Assembly (NCBI RefSeq): GCF_000150275.1
Contig: NW_002060944.1
Coordinates: 897,072 to 961,071, forward strand
DNA from: Trichoplax adhaerens
Taxonomy: Eukaryota; Placozoa; Uniplacotomia; Trichoplacea; Trichoplacidae
Direction: 5' to 3'
Length of the DNA: 64,000 nt
Made by a program: the position numbers and the translations under genes. Below, piece after piece: positions 31,233-43,926 of this stretch. The notes beneath the pieces are model-generated. The model worked only from the letters and a program-made list of their open reading frames with translations, was not told the origin of the DNA and made no database searches. Position 1 is the stretch's first letter, and every line of letters starts with the position of its first letter.

Positions 31233-31511
31233 ATGGTTGTAGGATCATCGATAGGAATCAATAAATATCAATTGTGCTATGTTAAATTATTTTTCTTTTC
31301 TTTGATAAACCTAAAATTAAAGCAGGATAAAAATTTAGATATTGGCAATAATAATTTTAAATTTTTATTAGTAGTTAATTGGTTACTAAATATTTTGTCT
31401 ATGGATAAACTATCTGATTGTCTTGTTGACTTTGAAGTTCTTTCTAGAGATATTCAAAATTATTATCTTGAAATCGAGACTGATTCAATCAAGTCGTCCG
31501 TATCCATTTAG
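31233..31511 (+). CDS. Possible short coding frame, unassigned
   Basis: A 92-codon frame divergent from the 30388-31107 gene, 125 bp from its start. The last 36 codons, from ATG 31401, read M-D-K-L-S-D-C-L-V-D-F-E-V-L-S-R and look like an amphipathic helix. The upstream half is AT-rich and less protein-like. The part from 31401 could be a first exon with a GTATCC donor at 31499. No family is recognised. Confidence 0.2.
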   Translation: MVVGSSIGINKYQLCYVKLFFFSLINLKLKQDKNLDIGNNNFKFLLVVNWLLNILSMDKLSDCLVDFEVLSRDIQNYYLEIETDSIKSSVSI

Positions 31512-33300
31512 CTTTTAGTATTTGTAAGCAAGATCTTATTATAATTGCTAAATTTTAGTGAAGCGAAGATGTAGAATATAAAGTAAATAAGGTTTTCCCA
31601 GCTAAACTTTAGTCATCACTGCTTTTGAAATGCTCTAATGCCCCATTCTTGTATTACATTTACTCGATGATGCGATATTTATTCCAACGTATAATTTAAT
31701 TAACAATATTTATTCTATGTAATCCTCATATCCTCTATACGTAAATTGACATTGCGCAAATATACTATTAATTCTTACGTAGAAAGGTGCGTTAGCAATT
31801 TTGCCACTAACTGCAGCTACTATTTTTCGCTTAGTAATTACTGTCAAATATATCGGTTATTCTAATGCAAAACAGTAATATGACACCTTAACTTTTGGCC
31901 ACTTTATGCATAATTTCTATGGGCGAATCAGATGAACTACAGAATGTACACTAAGTACCAAGAAAAATTCTATTAATATCTACAATGACAAAATTTGAAG
32001 CACTGCTTCATGATTCACTTGCTTAAATAAAGTAAATATCTAAATTAATCGTCCTTCTGTCTACTTCTGTATGTTTTTCACGATGTTATTAAGTTTTATT
32101 TTAAAATAAATTGCAGTAATTGAATTATGAAATAAAAAGTCCTTTGATAATATATGATAATTAAAGAAGATAAACTATACTGGAGGAATTTCTAACTTTA
32201 TGCCACCATCTATCTCTGTACATCATCGAAAAATCATGCCAGATACTTTGTTCACTTTACTTATGGCTTATGCGAGCACATAATAAAACATTTTCATCGT
32301 TTTTCATCAGTAAGCGAATACATTTTTGTGCCTACACTGCTAAAGCTGGTGTTGTTATCTGTGCAATTCGTATAAGTAAAATTTGATAGATAACTAATAG
32401 AAAATTAAAAGGAAGCTTTCATGTCGATCATTATAAATATGATAGTATAGTGTATTAATATAGAAATTATTCAACTAGCTAGAGTGGCGTTGTCGTATCT
32501 ACTGGAAATTTTCAAGGTCGGATAGTGAATTAAGTGTACTTAAGGGCAGAACATTCTAACGTCGTATAGCAGATTTTATTATGAATTCATATGTTAGATG
32601 GGCAGACTATTAATTATCGTTCAATTGCTAAGCAATTACATAAACCCAACATAATTTAGCATTACTGTCATACTATATCCACCATTTTTATCCAGATTTG
32701 ATCAGCGGAAGATTAAAGTAAATTACTGATGGGCAAAAAAATATTGTGAATAAATAAGTTATAGGCAGAAATTCTACTTACTTCTGTAGATAGAAGAAAT
32801 CTTTTTAGAGATGCATAATATGCGAAGTTGAAGTGGCTATGGTGAGTTAGATAAAGTGACAAGACAGTGTTGTATAATGTTGCAAGATGAGAAGAAATTA
32901 GATCAATATAGTAGCAATTATAATATTTCGAGCGTATTTTTAAAGTTGTTAAGAATGATTTTGCAGGTCTTGACTCCCAATCACTTCGCTGTATAATGCT
33001 TTTCAACGAGACGAAATGGAAATATATAACATTGATGAATAATTTTCCAAGTCACGAGTCTAATCATTCTAATTCTATCCAGTTGAAATGCTTCAACGAA
33101 CTGCGTTGTCTTATAATCTACAATAATAATACTATCGATAAATAATGGCATCGAGTTAAAATAGAATAAAATCAATTGGTGTATTGTTATGGCGATTTAT
33201 TAATTTTTTAAACCCAATTGCTTACTATTCCAACACCATTCATCATTATAATTTAATATAAGCCCTTGTATTGATTATCATGCCATGTTGGTAGGCGACA

Positions 33301-33314
33301 GTTGCTATGGAAAC
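33301..33314 (+). promoter_or_regulatory. RFX X-box-like site
   Basis: GTTGCTATGGAAAC matches the palindromic X-box GTTGCCATGGCAAC at 12 of 14 positions, with both half-sites well preserved. X-boxes drive ciliary genes. No ciliary gene is recognised within 3 kb. A weak reverse open segment ends about 130 bp to the left. Confidence 0.4.
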
Positions 33315-36300
33315 CAAACAATACATCATCAGAAGAGAGACAAACCATTAATGCAAATGGCAGGAATAAATAACATCTTATTGCATGATAGACAATCAAT
33401 TGACGACAATCATAATATTGCCGTTATAGACAGTTTTGTGTTTTATTCTATAATTGTTAATCGATTAAAATTGGTTTGAGGCAAATTTTCCATATATTTA
33501 TACATTTATCAATGCGACTATCGACTAGACATCAGGCATGATGATAATATCAATAGTTTAAATGTTGCTACTTTTCAATACAATTGTAGGCTAGTAGAAT
33601 ATAGACAGAAACAAGTAAGAATAGCTATCATCGTTGGCTATTCACATCGTCCCGTTGGATAGAACTCTATCCAGATTTTAATCCAATTCTCATAAGCATC
33701 AGAGTATACAATTTCTCTTCAATTTTATTCTATGTCTCTATCACGACAATGTTATTTGTTTGCGTTAGTGTTAATAGATTCATTTGTAATTACCAATGAT
33801 TAAGCTCGAATGAAATCATAATAAGTAATCAAATTGCATAACAAGGAAATCAGTTTACTACTTCGACTATATGATAAGGAGCTGATCATGTCTATTAAAA
33901 TTATTAGCATTTTATTGGTTAGAAATGCATCGTTTCCTAACGGTTGCATAGCTATTTCAATATTGATTCCCACTGTAAAGCTGTTGTGCTAATAATAGTA
34001 TTAAACCTGTTGCTACAATTAGTACATGTTGGAAGTAATTATTCATTCTATAATAGCTGTAAAAGTGTTGATATCATACGATAGCCCCTGCTATTAAAGC
34101 TGTTTTTTTCTCCATATATTCATTGTTTGACGAATCGAGAATGAATTACAGATGATAAATAGATTTTATGACTAATTACTTTATTGATTCGCCATTTATT
34201 GTTAATAAATCAAGTCAATTTAGTGCCTATCTTATCATTTTAATAGTAATTGATGTATATTATGAAGTTGAGCGTGGTAATTTAGTCAAGCAAAGAATGC
34301 CATCCTTAGCCAAAATATCAAATCTAAGGTTTACTGTAACTCCTATCCAACTGCACTTAGATGTAAAAAAATAGCGTAACAATTATAGAGTATTAAATTA
34401 AAATTATCCTGCTTGCTCAGCTTATTTATTATGATTTATTAGCTGTTTAACTTCTTATTTTGATATAGTATCAGTAATGTTATAACTCTAAATAATAGAT
34501 CCATAATCTGTGGGAATTAAGTAGAAGGAAGTCTAAAAAAAATGGAATGTTACATCTTATAGCTTCAATTTGAGTCTTAAAACAGTGTAAATATATTAGT
34601 TAGCGACGTCAGCGACTTAAGATGATTAAATAAAGGTAAAGAAGATAATTTAATTACTTATTTTATCATTAATGCTTGAATATCAATAGAAAACTAATGG
34701 TTATTATGACGTCAATATAGACCAAGGTACAATTGTCTTTCATTTTGTTCTCTTAATTATACTGGAAGTTTATCATCAATAATAAGAAAATTAAAATATT
34801 GTAGTACCTAAATCAGCAGTCTAAGTCCATATAAATAGATGATAAACTTTTACGATAATCATTCGAGTAAAATAGTACTTGTATATTGACTTCTGATGCA
34901 TATAAAATAACGTTAGAATTATACGCGTACTTCCGGATTACTATATTACTTGTTCATACAAATTGATGTATTATTATTCCAACTCATGCTGTTAGCAGTT
35001 ATGTAATTGTAATTTCATAAATATACCAAAGCTCAGCAATGGTCTAAATTAACTTTATATAATATTTTTGGAAAAGTAATGTCTATGATTCTAGTCCGGT
35101 ATATTTAAGTTAACTATCTTTAATTTTATTCACCTAAACCAATCAGATACAGTAATTTCGCTACATAACATATTGACCTAAAAAATATACTGACAAGATT
35201 CTATTCTCTGATTTTACATTTACCACTTTTGTTGTTACATAATGGAGTGAATGTTTAATTTTAGGTGTCAACAAATTGTTTTTGAATTTAATTTGAACAT
35301 AATTATTACACCAAGAATATCATGTTTACCGATAATAAAGTAGAAAAGGTCCGTCATCTTGGCTAGATAGAAACAAATAAATTGAAAAGACATTGATAAT
35401 ATCAGATGACTTGATCAACGATAATTTATATAGGATGCTTATTTTATTGAATTCGAAAACTTATAATAAATTAAATGATTGTAGTCATCCATGCCTTATT
35501 TGTTTATTGTCACAGTATTAGGGTTCACATTTCCCTACTTATTTCATTGGATCATTATTATTTAGGTTCAAATTGTAGAAATTTAGACTCTAAACCTTGA
35601 ATTTTGATACGATAAATATATTAAACCATGCGCATTTCTCTCCATTTAACGAACAGCTTTAGACTCGTGCTATAGAGAATATAATATGTTGCTGAGTAGA
35701 TTCGAATAAATTAATTTTCATGGCCTTATCGCGCAGAGACATTTCTCTCCCCTTCGATCTGAAAGTCTTACAATAGTACTTTAATTTGATGTCTATAGAT
35801 TATATTCGTTAAATGAACCAGAGATTACTATTGTAATAAATAGCACATAAATTATGCACTATTTCCAGCAGTAAATATCCATAAAATATTTTAGCTTACC
35901 ATTACCGTACTTTAGGATATTATATTATACTATGTGTATACATTTTGAAATACTTACGTCTTTTTTAACTTTTAATATAGTTTTAAGTTTAAATTATGAA
36001 GGTCATACCATATTTCAGAATAGGTTAATAAAAAATTGCTTTGCTATATAATATGATATAAGTACAATCTTTATAATTTAGCTTCCATTGCAAGTATTTA
36101 TAACTACACTTCATCACATTGTCTATAGGTAGCATCCTTTAACGATACTGGTGGTAATAACACAAACAGTATAGTATGTCTTTCTCGAAATAGTCGATAA
36201 TAGTAGTTCAAACTCACTATTATCGACTGATTTGAATTCAAATATAATCATTATATGCGTAATATTTCAAAAAATATAAACATGTATCACGCGCACAGAA

Positions 36301-36839
36301 TTATATGAAATTGTTAATGACGGGTCTGTGATTGGATAATGTAAATTTTAGAGTCCTGAAGGAGTATTTTTAGTCTAATAGCATTTTTACTCAGTTGGAA
36401 TGTTCCCATACTAAATGTACACGGCTACTACAGTAATCATATAAAGGTGCTAATAGTATAAGTAAGTGCCCTAACGATAAGCTATTAGGACATAATCGAC
36501 CACTAGTTTGGCTATATTTTTCTCCGAATATCAATTAAGTACAATAATTATACACTAACATTCATTCTTCAACCTGAATATCGATTCTACATTGTGCTTA
36601 CTTGTTTGCCTACTGAATGATCATGACCTTCCTGACTTGCTTATTCATAAATACGTGACAAATATTAGATACTGGAGGTCATCAATAATAATCACCTATT
36701 CAGTTTTTCAATTCTATATTGTCTCTAAACTTTATAGCGAACTGAATATTACTTCCAGTTCATAGCCAGAGGTGATAAACCTTCGGATTTTTATATCTAT
36801 TCATGCCAGATATATTGTTATTGAAGCAATAACAAAAGA

Positions 36840-37720
36840 TGACAAGTGCTAATGGATGACTTAGCCATATAATTGCACTATAATTGAAATATTTGAATAT
36901 ATAATGAGACTAAGAGGTTTAGTCATAGCACAGCTAATAATTCCCCGATAATAATACTAAAGCTAGCTTTTATTCCCAAAGCGTAATTGAAAAGATTTGT
37001 TGTTCAATGTATAACAGAGTTCAAAAGATTACTCATAGCCCTGTCAGTAATTCCTGGAAAATAACAACATGACTAATTCGATTCATAAGGTTAAAGCAGA
37101 ATATATTAAGATTTGATCTGCATTTATGCAATTTCTAACTATAACTATAGAACTATCAAGAGATGTAAACAGGAACTATTGACCCGCTATCTAATCAATT
37201 ATTGCAGAATAGTGCAGTATAGGAAGGCTATTAATCATAGCCCGACTATAATCCTTGAAAAGTAATAATATAACTATTCAAGTTTATAGCCCTAAAAGAT
37301 AAAATGTACCGTACTAGTGTTACCGTTAGTTCTAAGAGTTAGCCATTTTCTATAGACAAGTAACTGCTATAAGGGATATTAGGTTACTAAAACCGAAGAT
37401 CATTTATGCAATATCTAGTATCTACTGCAGAATACGCGTACATTAGCAAAGATATTCACAGGCAAGACGATTAAGTTATAGTCTAAGATATATTTCTTTA
37501 AGGCTAATAATTACCATACCGATATTGTAGATTAGATGATATAAGTATAATGTATCCATTTATTCAAATGAAATATTATATGAAGATTGCAAACTTTAAA
37601 CCGAAGGCAGAAATATTGATCCATTGCTATTAATTGCCGTAAAATATGCAGTGACAAGGCTTTAAGTCGCAGCTTAATCTATCACATTGCTTTCATTTTT
37701 GCAATTAAAATGCCAATAAT
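36840..37720 (+). repeat. Degenerate tandem repeats
   Basis: Related segments recur at about 36917, 37028 and 37235, each with a TCATAGC word followed by TAAT(T/C)CC and a GAAAATAA-type stretch. CATTTATGCAAT(A/T)TCTA recurs at about 37120 and 37400. The units are strongly diverged with irregular spacing of roughly 110-280 bp. It may be an old satellite-like array. Confidence 0.5.
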
Positions 37721-38401
37721 ATTTCGTAAAATTCAACTAATTGAGGCCAGCGTAGAAAAATAAGTACATTCAATGATAAGATCAAGGTATAGCCCTGAGT
37801 ACTGCGTATAGAATTGTTGTTGCTTATCCCAATATTAGAGCCTAAATAACTAATAAAGTTACCCATAATTATAGGCTTAAACTGCAGATTTCGATCATAT
37901 TGTTGCGTAAACTTCAATTTTCTATTCCAACTTTCAAGATCAGATTATTAATAATTTATCGTATAATGTAGCTAAAAATAACAAAATTAGCAAATCAAAA
38001 TAGCTGCCTACTTAACCTAAACTCGCTGGCAAATAGTCAATCGTAATGCTGATAAAGCAACTTTACTAAGATGTAACGTATACATATTCCGTGCGCCTTC
38101 GATGTAGTCTATGATTAATTAATTTCCCCTATATAATAGTTCAAGCTATTCTGAGCACCTAATGCTGACATTAGGTGGCCTGTCTATCTCTACTTTGATA
38201 CGGCTGTAAATCATGTCTAATTGTGGTTGGAGTATCAAAATAGCTGAATGAGATGTTATAAAGTACACCGGGTATACCTTAGCATGTTTCATACCCAAAA
38301 CGATAACATCTCGCTTCAGCCCATTTTTATGTGTATAGTAGAATATTTTGATAATTATCATCACTTGTTAGCTTGAATTAGCTAACTATAAATATAGCAT
38401 C

Positions 38402-38714
38402 ACTGCTCTTGTAAAATCGAAAATACAGCGAATTTACTCTTTCTATTATGGAACACGTTGATTTCAAAGTAGCATGATCAACCGTTACATGTATATTTTT
38501 CGTACTGTTCACTTCATATTTCCATGAGAGCTTCTATATAATATTGCTACTCTATAAGATCTAAAATGCAGCGAATTTAATTCTTTTATTGCGGAACACA
38601 TTGATTTTAAAGTGGCTTGATTAACCATTAAAAGTGCATTTTTTTCGTTCAGTTTACCTCATTTCTATGAGAGCTACCATATATATATATAAAACATATG
38701 TTATATATATATAT
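38402..38714 (+). repeat. Diverged 140-bp tandem pair with AT palindrome
   Basis: Segments at about 38402-38540 and 38545-38683 align along their length. Both share CAGCGAATTTA, GGAACAC(G/A)TTGATTT and ATGAGAGCT. The second copy runs into an AT-dinucleotide inverted repeat at 38679-38714 with CATATG near its centre. Confidence 0.75.
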
Positions 38715-39856
38715 CATCTTTATGAGACTACCGTGAAAATATCTTTCGCTTCGAGATTGGAGTCTTCAACCAAACTGATAGATAATATTTTTTACAACAG
38801 ATAAAGTTGGCAATTACTTTCTTTTAAGACAGAGTATTCTCATTGGAAGGTAATGCAATTAGTATTAAATTCAGCATGTAATAATACAAATTACTCCAAT
38901 TCTGCTACTTTGAAGTAGTAATGCTCCTGTCAAAAAACTAAAAAATTAGTAAACTTTCAACAATTTAGGCTTTACAAGGAGGGTAAAGCTAATATTAGAG
39001 CTAAGCATATCAAATAAACGATAAATTATATATAATCTAATTGTTACATTATATGTATTTAAGAATGAGGCTAAAATCGCCACAAAAAAATGACAATTTT
39101 TAAGTCGATTACGCTATTTTGAAATTGAAATACTCCGTAATGAGACTATCTATTTTTCAAAAGAATAAGCTTTACGAGTAAACCAATAGTAGTTATTATG
39201 ACGAACTGCATCAAACTAATGAAAACCTACCAGTTACCAAAATATTAAGTAATATATTTAGAAATGAGATTACTAGAGATAAATTAGTAATTGGAAGTTG
39301 CCAAAGTTATGACGTATAATAGTTGATCACGCGGGCTGTTTGATACTGTACCCTCGATTAGACTGAGCTTGCCCGCTAAAAACGCAGACGGACGGAATCT
39401 CTTGAGCTTATAAATACCAAAACTTGATACCAAAGTGGCTTCACGTTGTTATACTGGAACCAATGTCTGTGATAGATGTATTGTACAGTATACTGTAACA
39501 CAAACCACCCATCCCTCGATCATTTGCGCACGCGTGAGGATCCTAGCAACAAGCCTTAGAAACGGCTGCGGCTTGCAGATTCGAAAAATTCCCCTTGACT
39601 GCAATAAATTGCGACTAGTAGTTGTTGACCACTTTAATTCGCTTATAGACAACTCTACTGACTATCCAGTAACGCTAAAAGCTGTTATAATACGACAAAA
39701 CAACCGTTTGAGTCTTAGGAAGCAATTAATAAGATTGTACGTTGCACAATTCATCTCCAACTACATCTAATTGCAGAGAAACCGGCCGAAAATAATTGCT
39801 GGATTGATTCGTCTATCTCTTTGGTAGTTCAAATAACTTTCATCCATTAAATAGAC

Positions 39857-42598
39857 ATGAGTAAGTTATATGATACCATCGAACCAGCCGTCATTGACGA
39901 GCAAATGCTAAAACAATGCGTGGAAGAGCAAGGTCCAAAGGATGAAGCTGGACGTATTGCAAATCAAGAAGGGATTGACTTTAACGAAGTGTTACATCTA
40001 CGATTGGATTTCAAGAGTAAGCTTAAGAAAACAGTTGAAATAGTATAAATATCGAAATAGTTTAACTTTAATTTTGTCATACATCACAATACGATGGTTG
40101 ATTAGAAATAAGAAATTGCGTAAAATAGAGTTTCGTTTCTTAATCATAATTCCTATGCCATTATCGATTGATAGATATACTGAAAATTGATAATTTATGG
40201 AGTTTTACTAACCTGGTCAGGCTTCAACTGGATAACAACATTATCGAAAAAATTGAAGGCCTTAACACTTTAGTAAATCTAAAATGGCTAGGTTGGTACC
40301 GTTATACATAAGCATTTAAATAAAATAAAGTGTTTGGTTCATAGATACTGTAGAACAAACATCTTGGATCGGCAATCCTACCGTCATCATTTTTGCTCTG
40401 TGACAATAGCATTGTCAAGATTTATGCCATTAGCAGATTAAAAATTCAGTGATTAATACTTATAATACTTGCTAGATGTCTTTTGATAAACATAATTTTG
40501 AAAGGTGAGTAATCTTTACCATTTTTATTATACCTGAATATAGATCTTTCCTTCAATAATATCGAAATTATTGAGGGCTTGGATAAACTCACTCAATTAA
40601 CTGATTTAACCTTATTCAGTAATCGAATCGCACGTATTGAAAATATGGATGCATTGAAGGAATTGCAAGTTGTCTCATTTGGAAATAATCTATTAAAATC
40701 ATTAGAGAACGTCAGTAGTAACTTATTTCAAGTGATACGTAGTCATCGATTGAGAAAATTAAAATCTCATTTCTGTGAAATATATTTATTAGATTGCATA
40801 CCTACGGCGCTTTAAGAATTTGCGTACTATCAATCTGAGTGGTAACCCATTCTCGGAAGACGACAATTATAAAAGCTACATTATTGCTCACTTGCCCTCA
40901 GTAATTTACCTGGATTATAGATTAGTGGATGAATCACTAGTAAGTTTCTAACGTATTAAAATAAGTCAAAGTTTATTGAATGAGATAAAGTTTCAGATTT
41001 TTTTTCTACCTATTATTGCGCGTAAAAATCTCACTATTTTATAACGTTTTCCTATTTAATGCTTTGTAGAGACACCAAGCACGGGATCAATATGAATTCT
41101 CTATCGTAGAATTGGAGCAAGAAGAAAGAGAGCTAGAAAATAAAATGATTAAGGAAAAGGCTATTGAGGAAAGACTACAAAAGGAAAAGGTAAATCTAAT
41201 AATTTAGCATACATAATGAGTAAAGTAGGTAAGCACAATTGCATGGAGTAATTCATAAAAATGGATATAATTTATGATTTATTAATGAATTTTAGAGAGC
41301 GTACGTAGAGTACTTGGATGGTCCGGAATTATTTGATCAGATGGTAGCTGATGATCCTGAAGCCAGCAAATTAAGTTATCTCCCTGGCTTAGCGGATGTA
41401 ACCGAGGGATATCCTAACATAAATAGCTAGTGTGAAATATAATGCTAGTATAATGTTAACGTAAATACATATAATACATCTGCATCCGTACTGTAAGGAT
41501 ATTATATTCCTTAATTTATCATAATTATAAAGAGAAATTTGTGGAATTATGTAAAGAAATCTTTCAGTTTGGGTTAAAAGAACACAATAAACGTGAAGAA
41601 GAATGTAACCACTTCTTTAGTGCACTAAATGATGCTAAAAACGAAAATAGATGCATAGGAATAGATGCTATTAATATTTTTGAAGAATTTAAGAAAGCGG
41701 TAGGTTATGTTCTTATATCTTATTTTCTTTTCAAAATAGTGAATAAATTTTGTAATAATTGATAATACCCTATAGACTTTCGATGATATTATGCTTACGA
41801 GGGACGTACAAGTTGTAGAAGCTAAATTGCAAGAATTAAGTGATAAAGTACAATCTCTGTGGAATGATTTAATGGGACTGGAAATGCAACTTGTTGATCA
41901 GTTGGAGGTGAGTTGTTTTAGAAACTGTATTAGGCTATGGCTTAGGCTTGATGTAGTCATTAAATATATGCCTTCGTATGTAATCCGAAATACTATATAG
42001 GATACAATAAAAGAATTTGAAAGAAACATGGCTGAAATGGTGGCAGCATTTATAGAACATATTCAAGCTCTATTTGCTCAATGTCGTGATATTGAGAATC
42101 AGCACTTTGAAAGAGCAACAGAAATCGCATTAGAAACGCTAGAGAAATTAGTAAAAAATGAATTGGAAGAAGAATTACCCGATGACTTAAGAGTGGTAAT
42201 GTTATCTTGACAAACGATTGGCTATATCTAAATATTGAGTAAATAAGAATGACTTTATATGTTTTCATTACAGTTATTTGTGGATAAAGATACAATTACT
42301 AATGCAGTAACTGCCTCACACGATGCACATCTTGTTAAAATTGACAATAAGGTTAGCAGATAATAATTAAATTAAGGTTTCATACTTAGATATTAACAAA
42401 CGCTTTTTATTATTGCGGCAAACATCATAATGTAATTAGGAAGATGATATGGTTACGCGTGTTAATAATTGGATGCGAAATATGACTGATCAAGTTCATG
42501 AAGACGAAGTTAAGCGCAATCGTTCACGAGTTTTAGAAGTGACACATCTTATTGATCACTATCGTGATGAAATTGATAGTATTGAGTCACAAATGTAA
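39857..42598 (+). CDS. DRC3: Dynein regulatory complex subunit 3 (LRRC48)
   Basis: Axonemal nexin-dynein regulatory complex subunit of motile cilia. Exons: 39857-40016, 40175-40291, 40544-40710, 40793-40939, 41070-41189, 41296-41397, 41535-41699, 41776-41907, 42001-42195, 42274-42351, 42440-42598. They sum to 1542 nt, 513 aa (human about 523). The N-terminus M-S-K-L-Y-D-T-I-E-P and E-Q-G-P-K-D-E-A-G are nearly as in human. Leucine-rich repeats run from about residue 50 to 175, including L-Q-L-D-N-N-I-I and D-L-S-F-N-N-I. A capping D-Y segment follows, then long coiled coil with G-L-E-M-Q-L-V-D-Q-L-E and the C-terminal D-E-V-K-R-N-R. The exon 6 to 7 junction is the least certain: an alternative acceptor near 41500 would also stay open. 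It converges on ATPAF2. Confidence 0.96.
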
Positions 42599-43926
42599 TA
42601 TTGTTTACTCTTGAATGCATTAGTTATGGCTACTATCGATCTTGTTAACTTTTAAGATAAAATCATAATATGATCATTTTTTCTCACATTGAAATAAATA
42701 TCAGAAATGTATAAAGGAACGCTTTTAGAATGTAATTATCAGTGTTTATATATATTCTAGTGGATGATGCTCTCGTTATCATCAAAAAATATGAAACTGT
42801 ACATCTCATGGTAAATAATGTAAACACCTTTAGGTCTATTTCTACCTATTTTCTGATTAAGAGGTAACATTAAATTTCTGAACTTGTAAGCAAACAATAC
42901 CTTTGTGTTTATATATAAAATTATTACAATAGCCATTACTATCTATAAATGTCTTAAATTATTGGTATCAATAGTCGAGCCATTTTGAAGAGCGATGGTT
43001 ACAATATCACCGTTACTGATCAAATTATGCACTTAGTTGTAGTGAAGCATTGTAAAATGGGGGAATACTTCTGTATTAAGAAGAATTACTTAAGAATTTA
43101 TTGATCTAGTTTATTTCAAGGTGCGGATAACCTGAAGAATGGCTAGATTTAGTTAATAGTAGAATCTGATGAATGTAATCTACTGTTATGATATCCAATG
43201 TATTAGTATTTGTTAGTGGAAATTCTATTACGGACGGTTATCACGTTCTTTTGCTATATTTCTTATTATTGTATAATCTGTAGGCAAAAGCTTGTTTAAA
43301 TCACGATACTATTATCATGGTTATACTAGTAGATAAATTATCGCACAGAGCTATCACTTTTAACGAGAATGTACTGGCATTAATGTTATGACTTGCACCA
43401 GTCAATATTGGTATCACTAGATAAGATTCGTATCGTTCCACTGTATAGTGTTAGGATGCTTTTAATGTTTGCACCTACAATTAATTCCAGGCAACTATGA
43501 CAATTAATACATTTATATTTCAAATAAGCCTGCAGTATGTCCTGTTATCAAGAACCAACTAGCCAGTAATTATTTATTTGCAATATTGAGGTGACGAACT
43601 TATGAACAGAATTGCTATTATCACATCTATTCAAGGCATAAAAAGTCAGTTACGCAACATAAGGATATACACATTACAATATAAAGAAATGTCTTTTTCT
43701 ATATCTAATTCAAGTACAGCCCTATTACACTTGTGTAACAGCATTTGAAGAAACTATCAAATTAGGTGGTCATTATTCACAATTGATTGTAAATCTTTCA
43801 AACGGAAGTTTTTCCTCAAGTTCTTGATGCTTTCAAGCAGCATTCGCCAAAGTAAATGAAATTTCCAGTTGAGATATTAGCAACACAACCATAGTTATGC
43901 TTTTAAAGTTCATTTGGTATGCAAAT
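42599..43926. other. Convergent intergenic region DRC3-ATPAF2
   Basis: 1.3 kb between the two stop codons, holding both 3' UTRs. AATAAA at 42694-42699 lies 96 bp after the DRC3 stop and is a good polyadenylation signal. No coding or RNA feature is recognised. Confidence 0.6.
42694..42699 (+). promoter_or_regulatory. Polyadenylation signal of DRC3
   Basis: Canonical AATAAA on the coding strand, 96 bp downstream of the DRC3 stop codon. Confidence 0.5.

Larger units (their letters stand above)
31512..39856. other. 8.3-kb gene-poor region
   Basis: No conserved exon was found on either strand. It contains an RFX X-box-like site, degenerate tandem repeats at about 36.84-37.72 kb, a diverged 140-bp tandem pair at 38.40-38.68 kb, and an AT palindrome. 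The last 550 bp before DRC3 are GC-richer and probably hold its promoter. The 111-codon frame at 39435-39770 lies there and has no family likeness. Confidence 0.55.

Noticed and set aside
39435-39770. 111-codon forward frame upstream of DRC3
   Set aside because: Opposite strand is also open, no family likeness, and it lies in the GC-richer promoter region.
41398-41534. Alternative reading of DRC3 in which exon 7 starts after the AAG near 41500
   Set aside because: Frame stays open, but the acceptor lacks a good pyrimidine tract and adds residues absent from the family; kept as a minor alternative.
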